The position numbers and the translations under genes are program-made. DNA of 64,000 nt from assembly GCA_013289715.1 (NCBI GenBank), contig JABCZJ010000016.1, positions 62,001-126,000 on the forward strand. Direction: 5' to 3'. Under the pieces are notes generated by a model, which was not told the DNA's origin, did no database searches, and saw only the letters and a list, made by a program, of their open reading frames with translations. This document shows positions 26,220 to 34,094 of this stretch, one piece after another; the stretch's first letter is position 1; every line of letters begins with the position of its first letter. Source of the stretch: Acidobacteriota bacterium (GTDB taxonomy: Bacteria > Acidobacteriota > Terriglobia > Acidiferrales > UBA7541).

Positions 26220-28241
26220 GTGTGGACTGTGGACATCGACGTGGGCGGAACCCTAACGGACGCCCTCTTCACCAAAGTGGAAGAAGTGTTCTGCGTGAAG
26301 GTAGACACCACTCCGCACGACCTGACCGTCTGCCTCTTCGACTGCCTCTCGCAAGCAGCCGCAAAACTGAATTTTCCTGACACGAAGGAATTTCTCGAAC
26401 ACGTCGAACTCATCCGCTGGTCCACCACCATCACTTCCAACGTCCTCGCCGAATCGCGCGGCCCGCGCATCGGCCTGCTCGTCTCCGAAGGACACCAGCT
26501 TGACCTCTACGGCCCTGAACCGCGCAGCAGCGTTCTGAATCGCCTGATCTCCGAGCACGATGTGATCGGCCTCAGCCCCTCGGCCAGCGAGCTCGAAATC
26601 ATGAACGCCGCGCGCAAACTTCTCGAAAGCGGCGTGCGCCGCATCTGTGTCAGCCTGCAAGATTCCCATCGCGATCCGCGCCGCGAAATTTCCATCAAGC
26701 GCATCATTGACCAGCAGTATCCCGATCACTTTCTCGGCTCCGTCCCCGTCTTAGCCGGCAGCGACATTTCCAAATCCGCCGAGGACCGCACGCGCACCTA
26801 CTCTGCACTCATAAATACCTACACGCACGGCGCGCTAGCCGCCACTCTCTTCAAAGCCGAAGACGAACTCCGCGAATCCGCCGGATACACCGGCACGTTT
26901 CTCGTCAGCCACATCAACGGCGGCGTCGCCGGAATCGCGAAAACCAAAGCGATCGACACCATCGAGTCCGGTCCAATCCTGGGAATTCACGGCAGCGCGT
27001 ACCTGGCAAAAGCCTACGGCTTCAACGACGTAATCGCGATGGACATTGGCGGCACCACTGCCAAAGTCAGCGTCCTGCGCAACGGCGAGCCAATCTATCG
27101 CAAGCCCTCGGATTTTTTCGGCATCCGGGTCGGCATCTCGCTCCCCGATTTGCATTCCATCGCGCTCGGCGGCGGCAGCATCGTGAAACCCAGCGCGAAC
27201 TCAAACAAGCTGGACGTCCAATTAGGCCCCGAAAGCATGGGATCGTATCCCGGCCCCGCCTGCTACAGCCTCGGTGGAGATCAACCCACTCTCACCGACG
27301 CATTCGTCACCGCCGGCCTGATCAATCCGGAATATTTTCTAGGCGGCACGAAATCAATTGACCTCGATCTGGCCCGCAAGACGATTGCAGACTCCATCGC
27401 CAGGCCGCTCAACGTCTCCGTCGAAGAAGCCTGCCGCATCATCATCAGCCGCGCCTTCGAATCCGTCGCGGCCATGCTCCTCGCCGCGAAAAAATCCCTG
27501 GGTGAAGATATCGCGAGCTCAATCCTCTTCGCCTACGGCGGCAACGGCAGCCTTTTCGCCTGCGGCGTAGCCGAAAAAGCCGGCTTCCGCCGCGTGCAAT
27601 TATTTTCGCTAGGCTCGGTCTTCAGCGCTTTCGGCTCCTCCGTCTCCGATATTTCGCATTTGTACGAAGGCTCGCTAGCCGGCATCGCGCTAACCGAAAG
27701 CGGCGTAACCCACATCCGTCAAATGCTCGAAGAAATGAAAGCCGAAGGCGTAAAAGATCTCCTGGGAGAAGGCATTCGCCCCGAAGGAATCACCTACACT
27801 TGCGAACTCGACGCCGCGCGCAACGGCCACAACTCCATTGCCGTCCCTTGCTCCGAATCATCCCTGCGCAGCGCAAAAGACCTGCAGGCCGCGCTCGCGA
27901 AAGCCCTAACGCATCACGCTGGTGCGCCCGAAACACCAATTTCTCTAGAACTCCTTCGCGTCTGCGTGAAAAAACAAATGCCCAAGCCCCACCTGGTCGA
28001 ACGCAAGCTGCAATCCCCCGATTCGACGCACGCCCGCAAAGGCACACGCAAAGTCACCTGGGGCAGCACGACCGGCGAAGCCCACCTCTACGATTGGGAA
28101 GCTCTGCAGCCAGGCAATCAAGTAAAAGGCTGCGCCATCCTAGAAGACGTCAACACCACCTATTTCGTCCCCGAAAACTGGGAATTGACCATGGACCGCT
28201 TCCGCAACGCCGCGCTCATCCGCTCACGGGAGAAACCATAA
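26220..28241 (+). CDS. HyuA-like ASKHA ATPase subunit of an acetophenone/acetone carboxylase-type enzyme (first copy)
   Basis: This 673-residue (about 72 kDa) protein is of the hydantoinase A/oxoprolinase family. It has an N-terminal phosphate loop (VDIDVGGTLTDALF, residues 4-17), the RWSTTITSNVL segment, the second phosphate motif AMDIGGTTAKVSV (about residue 273), ALGGGSIVKPS and GPACYSLGGDQPTLTDA. These are ASKHA-fold ATP-binding elements. By gene order it corresponds to the 70 kDa subunit of acetophenone carboxylase, where the two alpha-type subunits are thought to phosphorylate the ketone enol and bicarbonate. The start is a GTG (the first codons are GTG TGG ACT GTG GAC), with no strong ribosome-binding site. 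The zinc-protein gene follows after 2 bp. Confidence 0.88.
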   Translation: MWTVDIDVGGTLTDALFTKVEEVFCVKVDTTPHDLTVCLFDCLSQAAAKLNFPDTKEFLEHVELIRWSTTITSNVLAESRGPRIGLLVSEGHQLDLYGPEPRSSVLNRLISEHDVIGLSPSASELEIMNAARKLLESGVRRICVSLQDSHRDPRREISIKRIIDQQYPDHFLGSVPVLAGSDISKSAEDRTRTYSALINTYTHGALAATLFKAEDELRESAGYTGTFLVSHINGGVAGIAKTKAIDTIESGPILGIHGSAYLAKAYGFNDVIAMDIGGTTAKVSVLRNGEPIYRKPSDFFGIRVGISLPDLHSIALGGGSIVKPSANSNKLDVQLGPESMGSYPGPACYSLGGDQPTLTDAFVTAGLINPEYFLGGTKSIDLDLARKTIADSIARPLNVSVEEACRIIISRAFESVAAMLLAAKKSLGEDIASSILFAYGGNGSLFACGVAEKAGFRRVQLFSLGSVFSAFGSSVSDISHLYEGSLAGIALTESGVTHIRQMLEEMKAEGVKDLLGEGIRPEGITYTCELDAARNGHNSIAVPCSESSLRSAKDLQAALAKALTHHAGAPETPISLELLRVCVKKQMPKPHLVERKLQSPDSTHARKGTRKVTWGSTTGEAHLYDWEALQPGNQVKGCAILEDVNTTYFVPENWELTMDRFRNAALIRSREKP

Positions 28242-28243
28242 CC

Positions 28244-28630
28244 ATGCCAACACAAACTAGAAACCGCCTGCGCATCACCGAATATCTCGACCTGGACCTC
28301 GACGCCGAACAGTGGACCTGCAACCGCTGCAACCGCAGCTTGGGCCCCGCCCGCGAAAATTACAAAAAAGGCTGCCTGGTCCACGATCGCGACCCGCGCG
28401 AAATTCATCCGCCCCTCGTCACCGGCGCATTCAATTTTTCCCCCGACCCGCTCTGGGTCCGCATCGTCGAGTTCTACTGTCCCGGCTGCGGCACGCAGGT
28501 CGAAACCGAATATCTTCCGCCCGGCCATCCCATCACTCACGACATCGAAATTGACGTGGACCGCCTGAAAGAACGCCTGCAGAAAGGCGACTTCATAATC
28601 CGCGACCAGCGCCTAGAGGCCACCGAATGA
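28244..28630 (+). CDS. Small zinc-binding subunit, acetophenone/acetone carboxylase gamma-like
   Basis: This is a 128-residue (about 15 kDa) protein with a Cys-pair before and after the middle: WTCNRCNRSLGPARENYKKGC and FYCPGCGTQVETEYLPPG. Together they form a likely structural zinc site of four to five cysteines. The size and position between two HyuA-like genes match the 15 kDa gamma subunit of acetophenone carboxylase, and the acetone carboxylase gamma subunit is also a small zinc protein. The start ATG at 28244 lies just after the first HyuA-like stop. The end overlaps the next gene as ATGA, so the three are translationally coupled. It is too small and too specific to stand alone. Confidence 0.8.
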   Translation: MPTQTRNRLRITEYLDLDLDAEQWTCNRCNRSLGPARENYKKGCLVHDRDPREIHPPLVTGAFNFSPDPLWVRIVEFYCPGCGTQVETEYLPPGHPITHDIEIDVDRLKERLQKGDFIIRDQRLEATE

Positions 28631-30750
28631 ATTCGATAGATATAGACGTCGGCGGCACCTTCACCGACCTGGTCCTCAATTTCAACGGCAAAGCGCTGAT
28701 CAAAAAGTCCCCCACCACTCCCTACGACCTCTCCGTCTGCTTCACGCGCGTAATCGAAGACGGCGCCGCCGCGCTCGGCATGAAGATCGAAGACCTGCTG
28801 CCAGCGATCGAAATGATCCGCTACTCCACCACCATCGCGCTCAATCGCCTCATCGAAAAAAAAGGCCCCCGCCTCGGCCTCATCACCACCGAAGGCCACG
28901 AAGATGTAGTCCTGCTAGGCCGCGGCGCCCAGTGGATTGACGGCACCCGCGTTTCCGAGCGCCGCAATCTGGCAGTGCAAAATAAGCCCGATCCTCTGAT
29001 TCCTCGCGACATGATCGTCGGCGTAAAAGAACGCGTCGATTCACGCGGCCACATCATCCGCCCGCTCGATGAAAACGACGTCCGCGAAAAAGTTCGCTAC
29101 CTCACCAGCCGCGGCGCCCGTGGATTCGTAGTCGCACTCCTCTGGGGCTTCTTGAATCCCGCGAACGAGCGCCGCGTAAAAGAAATCATCCGCGATGAAT
29201 ACAAGGAATTTCACATCGGCTACTTGCCCGTCGTTCTCGCCGGACAAGTCGTCGGCAAGCTCGGCGAATACGAGCGCACCATGGCCGCCATCCTCGACGC
29301 CTATCTCCAACGCTCCATGCAAATCGAACTTTCCGCGATGTGGGACAAGCTCCGCGAAAAAGGCTACTCCAAGCCCTTATTGATGATTCAAAGCTCCGGC
29401 GGGATCGCCGAAGTCTTCCGCACCGCCGCCAGCCGCACATTCAATAGCGGCCCCGTCTCCGGCCTGATGGGCGCGCATCACGTCGCCAAAATTCTCGGCT
29501 ACCAAAACGTCGTCATGACGGACATGGGTGGCACCAGCTTCGACGTTGGCCTGGTCGTCAAAGACAGCGTGCGCAGCTACGATTTTCGCCCCATCATTGA
29601 CCGCTGGATGGTCGGCATCACCATGATCAAAACGCTTTCCATCGGCGCCGGCGGCGGCTCCATCGCCTCCGTCAACAAGCTGCTGGAAAATCGCGTGCAA
29701 GTCGGCCCGCGCAGCGCCGGCTCCATTCCCGGCCCCGCATGTTTCAATCTCGGCGGCACCGAGCCAACGGTCACAGATGCAGACGTAGTCCTAGGCTACC
29801 TGAACCCCGAATATTATTTCGGCGGAAAAATGCGCCTCGATAAAAATCGCGCTGTGCAGGCCGTGCGTGAAAAAATAGCCAAGCCCCTGGGTATCGGCGT
29901 CGAAGAAGCCGCAGTTATCGTCCGCAAAATCGTCAACGGCAACATGGCGTCCGCGATCATGAAAGAAGTTCATCTCCGCGGCCACAGCCCCGAAGATTTC
30001 ATTCTCTTCGTCGGCGGCGGTGCCGGCCCCACGCACGCCGAAGGCTACAAAGCCGACATCCCCAAAGCCGTCACCTTCGCCTTCTCACCCGTCTTCTGCG
30101 CCTTCGGTTCGTCCACGATGGACATCATGCACGTCTACGAAGTCTCCAAAAAACTGACGCTTATGGAGCCGCGGACCCAACAAATCACAAGCGAATTCAC
30201 AATCTTCAACGAAACGGTCGAAACCCTAATCGAGCAAGCCCGCCGAGATCTAACCGGCGACGGCCTGAATCTGAACGACGCATCCTTCGTTCTCGAACTA
30301 GACATGCTCTACGGCGGCCAATTCCATGTGAAGCGCGCCCTCTCACCGTTACTCGCGGTGCACTCGACGGATGACGTCCGTGCCATCTGCGACGCCTTCA
30401 ACAAAGAATTCAGCGAAGCCTTCAGCCCTTTCGTAGTAAACCCCGAGGGCGGCATTTTCATCGAAAGCTTCATCCTGAAAGCGATCGTGCCCACAAAGAA
30501 AATCGAGCTGCCGAAGCTCAAGCTGGAAGGCGCAAGCCCCGCAGCCGCCCGCAAAGGCGAGCGCCCCGTCTACTGGCCGCCCGATAAAGATTTTCGCCCC
30601 ACACCAATTTTCACATACGAATCACTGCGTCCCGGCAACACAGTAGAAGGCCCCGCGATCGTCGAAGGCGAATACACCACGCTGGTAGTCCCCCCAGCGC
30701 TCCATTTTTCAATCAACGACCGGGGCCTAGGCATCCTGGAGAGCAAATGA
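28627..30750 (+). CDS. HyuA-like ASKHA ATPase subunit of an acetophenone/acetone carboxylase-type enzyme (second copy)
   Basis: The 707-residue (about 77 kDa) hydantoinase A/oxoprolinase family protein has the N-terminal loop IDVGGTFTDLVL (residues 5-16), GPRLGLITTEGHEDV, the second phosphate motif TDMGGTSFDVGL (about residue 299), GAGGGSIASV and GPACFNLGGTEPTVTDADVVLG. It is closer to classical HyuA than the first copy, and the two are clearly diverged. In acetophenone carboxylase the two different alpha subunits are proposed to act as separate kinases. The start overlaps the zinc-protein stop (ATGA). A 190 bp gap with repeats separates it from the HyuB-like gene. Confidence 0.88.
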   Translation: MNSIDIDVGGTFTDLVLNFNGKALIKKSPTTPYDLSVCFTRVIEDGAAALGMKIEDLLPAIEMIRYSTTIALNRLIEKKGPRLGLITTEGHEDVVLLGRGAQWIDGTRVSERRNLAVQNKPDPLIPRDMIVGVKERVDSRGHIIRPLDENDVREKVRYLTSRGARGFVVALLWGFLNPANERRVKEIIRDEYKEFHIGYLPVVLAGQVVGKLGEYERTMAAILDAYLQRSMQIELSAMWDKLREKGYSKPLLMIQSSGGIAEVFRTAASRTFNSGPVSGLMGAHHVAKILGYQNVVMTDMGGTSFDVGLVVKDSVRSYDFRPIIDRWMVGITMIKTLSIGAGGGSIASVNKLLENRVQVGPRSAGSIPGPACFNLGGTEPTVTDADVVLGYLNPEYYFGGKMRLDKNRAVQAVREKIAKPLGIGVEEAAVIVRKIVNGNMASAIMKEVHLRGHSPEDFILFVGGGAGPTHAEGYKADIPKAVTFAFSPVFCAFGSSTMDIMHVYEVSKKLTLMEPRTQQITSEFTIFNETVETLIEQARRDLTGDGLNLNDASFVLELDMLYGGQFHVKRALSPLLAVHSTDDVRAICDAFNKEFSEAFSPFVVNPEGGIFIESFILKAIVPTKKIELPKLKLEGASPAAARKGERPVYWPPDKDFRPTPIFTYESLRPGNTVEGPAIVEGEYTTLVVPPALHFSINDRGLGILESK

Positions 30751-30794
30751 TGCCGCGCCGCAACGTCGTAGCGCCGGCGTCTCGCCAACTCCTA

Positions 30795-30893
30795 GCCTTT
30801 GAATTTGTAGCGGCCACCTTCAGCTGGGCGCCTTGGACCTGGTCTTGGTGGTTGAATTTGACTTTGTAGTGGCCGCCTGCATTCTGGGCGGGC
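30795..30893. repeat. Two tandem copies of a TTGTAGCGGC...GCTGGGCGCC repeat
   Basis: The gap between the second HyuA-like and the HyuB-like genes holds GTAGCGGCCACCTTCAGCTG followed by GGCGCC (30806-30831). A degenerate second unit (TTGTAGTGGCCGCCTGCATT, then CTGGGCGGGCG) lies at about 30863-30893. Related single copies occur at 41.65 kb and 48.70 kb. Confidence 0.6.
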
Positions 30894-30942
30894 GTTTTTT
30901 ACTTAGCCTTTGCCTTTGCTGGTGACGTTGACAAGGAGACAC

Positions 30943-33003
30943 ATGCCCATCCCGACACTCGCCGAAAAATTAGCGTGGCTCAAACCCGCCCCCGCCACAC
31001 AACACGAAAAAGACTGCGCTGCGAAAATCCCGCAAGGCGATTACGAAATCGGCGTGCAAATCACCAACGACATCCTGGACGAAGCCATGGAAGTGTTCAT
31101 CCGCTCCTCGCGCAGTTATTTCGGCGTCTCTGGCGATTCCATGGTCGCCCTCTTCACGGCCGGCGGCGATCTCATCAACGCCTCCTGCGGCACCTACCTC
31201 CACGCCATCATCCAGCCCATCGTCATCAAATTTATTCTGAAATATTACGAAAAGAATCCCGGCATTCGCGATGGAGACATCTGGTACACCAACGACGCCC
31301 TCTACGGCGGCATCCACAATCCCGATCAAGTCGCGCTCATGCCCATTTTTTACAAGGGTCAGCTCCTAGCCTGGGGCTCCGCCGCGCTACACACCACCGA
31401 AACCGGCGCCATCGAGCCCGGAGGCATGCCGGTCAGCGCGAAATCGCGCTTCGAAGAAGGCCTGAATCTCCCTCCGATCAAAATCGGTGAAAACTTCGAA
31501 ATCCGCCAGGATTTTCTAGAGTTTTACACCGTGTACGGCCTGCGCGCCCCCGCCATGTTCATTTCCGATCTCCGCGCGCGTTGCACCACCGCCGATCGCG
31601 TGCGCGTTCGCGTCCTCGAACTAGCCGAAAAACGCGGCCCGGACTTCGTAGTCGGCCTGATGCGCAAAATGTGCGAAACCGCCGAAGCCGGCGCCAGAAA
31701 GAAAATCAAATCTCTCCCCGACGGCAAATTCCGCGCAGTCGTTTTCAACGACGCGATTGGATGGACCCCGGCCCTGGTCCGCGCCTGCAACCTAACCCTA
31801 ACCAAAAAAGACGGCGGCATCGTTTTCGATTTTGCCGGCACCTCCCCAGAGAATCCTTCCTCCTACAACGTCCATCCCCAAGCAGTAGTCGGCCACATCG
31901 CCAATTTCATGTACGAATATATTTTTCACGACCTCCCCATCGCCAGCTCCACCTTCGCCGCCATCGATTTCGAATTCCCCGAGGGCATCATTCTCAATCC
32001 CGATAAAATGGCCGCCACCAGTTGCTGCGTCTTCATCGGCATGCAATGCCGCTGCGCCACGCACAACGCTTTCGCAAAAATGATGTTTTCCAGCGCCAGC
32101 CTCTGGAAACAAGTCGCCGCCGCGCCCGGCAGCCAGCACACCTCGCAAATTTGCGCCGGCCACTCGCAGTGGAATCTCGCCGTGTCAGACGTTCTTTCGT
32201 TTTCGCTCAACACGCAAGGCCAAGGCGGCCGCTCCGGGCAAGATGGCATGGACGCATACGGCTTCGCCTGGTGCGCCTTCGGCCGCGCGCCCGATTCCGA
32301 GCAAGTCGAAAGCGAACTCCCCGTCACCGTCACGCTCTCGCAGCACTGGAAAGATTCCAGCGGCCCCGGCCTGCACCGCGGTGGTTCCGGCGGCGTGCAG
32401 CACTGGATGATTCACAAAGTTCCCGAACTCGTTTCCATGTGCATGGGCAACGGTAGCAAAGTGCCTCTCGGCCAGCCGCTTTTCGGCGGCTATGCCTCTT
32501 CGCCCATCCCCGGCATCAGCATTCGCAAAGCGGATTTGCTGAAACAAATGGCCGACGCCAACCCCGCGCTAACCATGGATTTCCGCACCATTCTGGAAGA
32601 CCACACCATCCAGGGAAATTGGAATATGGAATTGATCGCGCGCACCCCGAAAGTTTATGACGAAGGCGATCTGCTCTTCGGTTTCAGCGGCGGCGGGCCC
32701 GGCTACGGCGATCCGCTCGAACGCGATCCTGCGGAAATTCTCGAAGACGTGAAGAAAAAAATCATCTCGGACGCCACCGCGCAGAGTATTTATCGCATCG
32801 CTTACGATCCCATCCGCCGCAAACTCGATCCCGAAAAAACTAGGCAACTTCGCGACGAAGAACGCCGCGCTCGCCTGGCCCGCGGCAAATCTTACGACGA
32901 GTTCCAGCAGAACTGGAGCCAACTCAGTCCTCCTAAAGAAATCTTGCAGTGGTACGGCACCTGGCCGGACGCCAAATCCACCGGCCCCTGCTTCCGCCCG
33001 TGA
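30943..33003 (+). CDS. HyuB-like subunit of an acetophenone/acetone carboxylase-type enzyme
   Basis: The 686-residue (about 76 kDa) protein is of the hydantoinase B family. Signatures are GDIWYTNDALYGGIHNPDQ (about residue 110), VFDFAGTSPENPSSYNVHP, GLHRGGSGGVQ and the C-terminal GGGPGYGDPLERDP (about residue 582). In acetophenone carboxylase the beta subunit has this fold and holds the active complex together with the two alpha subunits. The start is the ATG at 30943 with AAGGAGAC in front; an upstream start at 30910 lacks a site. It is followed 10 bp later by the UROD-like gene. Conserved Cys-rich stretch TSCCVFIGMQCRC is notable and could bind metal. Confidence 0.88.
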   Translation: MPIPTLAEKLAWLKPAPATQHEKDCAAKIPQGDYEIGVQITNDILDEAMEVFIRSSRSYFGVSGDSMVALFTAGGDLINASCGTYLHAIIQPIVIKFILKYYEKNPGIRDGDIWYTNDALYGGIHNPDQVALMPIFYKGQLLAWGSAALHTTETGAIEPGGMPVSAKSRFEEGLNLPPIKIGENFEIRQDFLEFYTVYGLRAPAMFISDLRARCTTADRVRVRVLELAEKRGPDFVVGLMRKMCETAEAGARKKIKSLPDGKFRAVVFNDAIGWTPALVRACNLTLTKKDGGIVFDFAGTSPENPSSYNVHPQAVVGHIANFMYEYIFHDLPIASSTFAAIDFEFPEGIILNPDKMAATSCCVFIGMQCRCATHNAFAKMMFSSASLWKQVAAAPGSQHTSQICAGHSQWNLAVSDVLSFSLNTQGQGGRSGQDGMDAYGFAWCAFGRAPDSEQVESELPVTVTLSQHWKDSSGPGLHRGGSGGVQHWMIHKVPELVSMCMGNGSKVPLGQPLFGGYASSPIPGISIRKADLLKQMADANPALTMDFRTILEDHTIQGNWNMELIARTPKVYDEGDLLFGFSGGGPGYGDPLERDPAEILEDVKKKIISDATAQSIYRIAYDPIRRKLDPEKTRQLRDEERRARLARGKSYDEFQQNWSQLSPPKEILQWYGTWPDAKSTGPCFRP

Positions 33004-33013
33004 TGCGCGCGCG

Positions 33014-34042
33014 ATGAATGGCATCCTCACTCCGCGCCAGATACTCAAAGGGCTGCTGCAGGGAGCTCCGCCGCCTCGCCCGCTGTTCCTGCCCATCGTA
33101 TTTTCGCTGGGCGCCAAAGTGGAAAATTTAAAGCTGCCAGTGTTTCTCGGCAACGCTACGAAAATCACGAATTCGCTCAGACAAATCCGCACGCATCTGC
33201 GCTCGGATGGCGTCGCGTGCTACTTCGATCCGTATCTCGAAGCGGAAGCCCTCGGCGCGACGCTGCAATACGCCGCAGACGACCAGCGACCGACGCTGCA
33301 ATGGCCGCACGTATCCCAAGCAGGCGAACTCCCGGAAAATCTGCGCTCACCCGAAGACGCCGCGAAGAGCGCTCGCATCACCGTCGCAGTCGAAGTGATC
33401 CAGCGCCTCAAATCACTAACGCGCGATGAGCCTCTACTGTGTGCCGGCGTCAGCGGTCCATTCACTCTCGCCGCGCATCTTCTCGATTTGCGCCCCACGG
33501 ATGCACCGCCACGGGAAGATTTCTCGGACGCCGCACTGGAATTAGCCGCCGCCACAATCACGCAGATCGCATCCAAGTTGGTGGAAGCCGGCGCCAACGT
33601 AATCTTCATCCAGGAAAACATTTTTCCCGCGCTCTCCTCTCAGCACTGCGGCGCCTGGGCCGAATCGCTGGCGGCAGCGTTCAACATCATCGGTTTCTAC
33701 GGGGCTCTCCCCGTTCTGCTGCTCAGCGATCCCATTTCCTTCGCCGCAAACAAGGATGTCGTGTACACGCGCAATTGGGATTGCATCCTGTGCCCGGCGC
33801 TAGCCGCGTCGGCGCTCAGCGCAGCGGTATTTGCTCCTTCACCAGATCGCACGAAGATCGGAATCGCCCTGCCGGCGGCGGCATTTCAACCCGGCGCGGC
33901 GTCCATCGCGGAAAATCTCGTGGAATCACTTCATACTATAATGATGGAGTTGCGGCTCGTGCTCGTCACCACAGCAGGCGATGTGCCGGCAGCCACGGAC
34001 ATCAAGCTTCTAGCAAAAATAGGGGAGGTCATCCGTCGCTAG
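33014..34042 (+). CDS. UROD-like protein in the position of the acetophenone carboxylase epsilon subunit
   Basis: This 342-residue (about 37 kDa) protein resembles the uroporphyrinogen decarboxylase/MtaA barrel (GVSGPFTLAAHLLD; ALELAAATITQIASKLVEAGANVIFIQENIF). The zinc-binding His-x-Cys of corrinoid methyltransferases is missing: the equivalent strand reads LPVLLLSDPIS. The UROD porphyrin-site motif near the N-terminus is also not recognisable (RPLFLPIVFSLGAK). It lies 10 bp after the HyuB-like gene. In acetophenone carboxylase the fifth gene encodes a loosely bound 34 kDa epsilon subunit. Size and place match, but I cannot confirm sequence relation to it. Function is unknown. Confidence 0.6.
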   Translation: MNGILTPRQILKGLLQGAPPPRPLFLPIVFSLGAKVENLKLPVFLGNATKITNSLRQIRTHLRSDGVACYFDPYLEAEALGATLQYAADDQRPTLQWPHVSQAGELPENLRSPEDAAKSARITVAVEVIQRLKSLTRDEPLLCAGVSGPFTLAAHLLDLRPTDAPPREDFSDAALELAAATITQIASKLVEAGANVIFIQENIFPALSSQHCGAWAESLAAAFNIIGFYGALPVLLLSDPISFAANKDVVYTRNWDCILCPALAASALSAAVFAPSPDRTKIGIALPAAAFQPGAASIAENLVESLHTIMMELRLVLVTTAGDVPAATDIKLLAKIGEVIRR

Positions 34043-34094
34043 ACGCACGAAATCCGCGCTCCGGATTTCACAGCATCGAACGCAATGAAATGAA

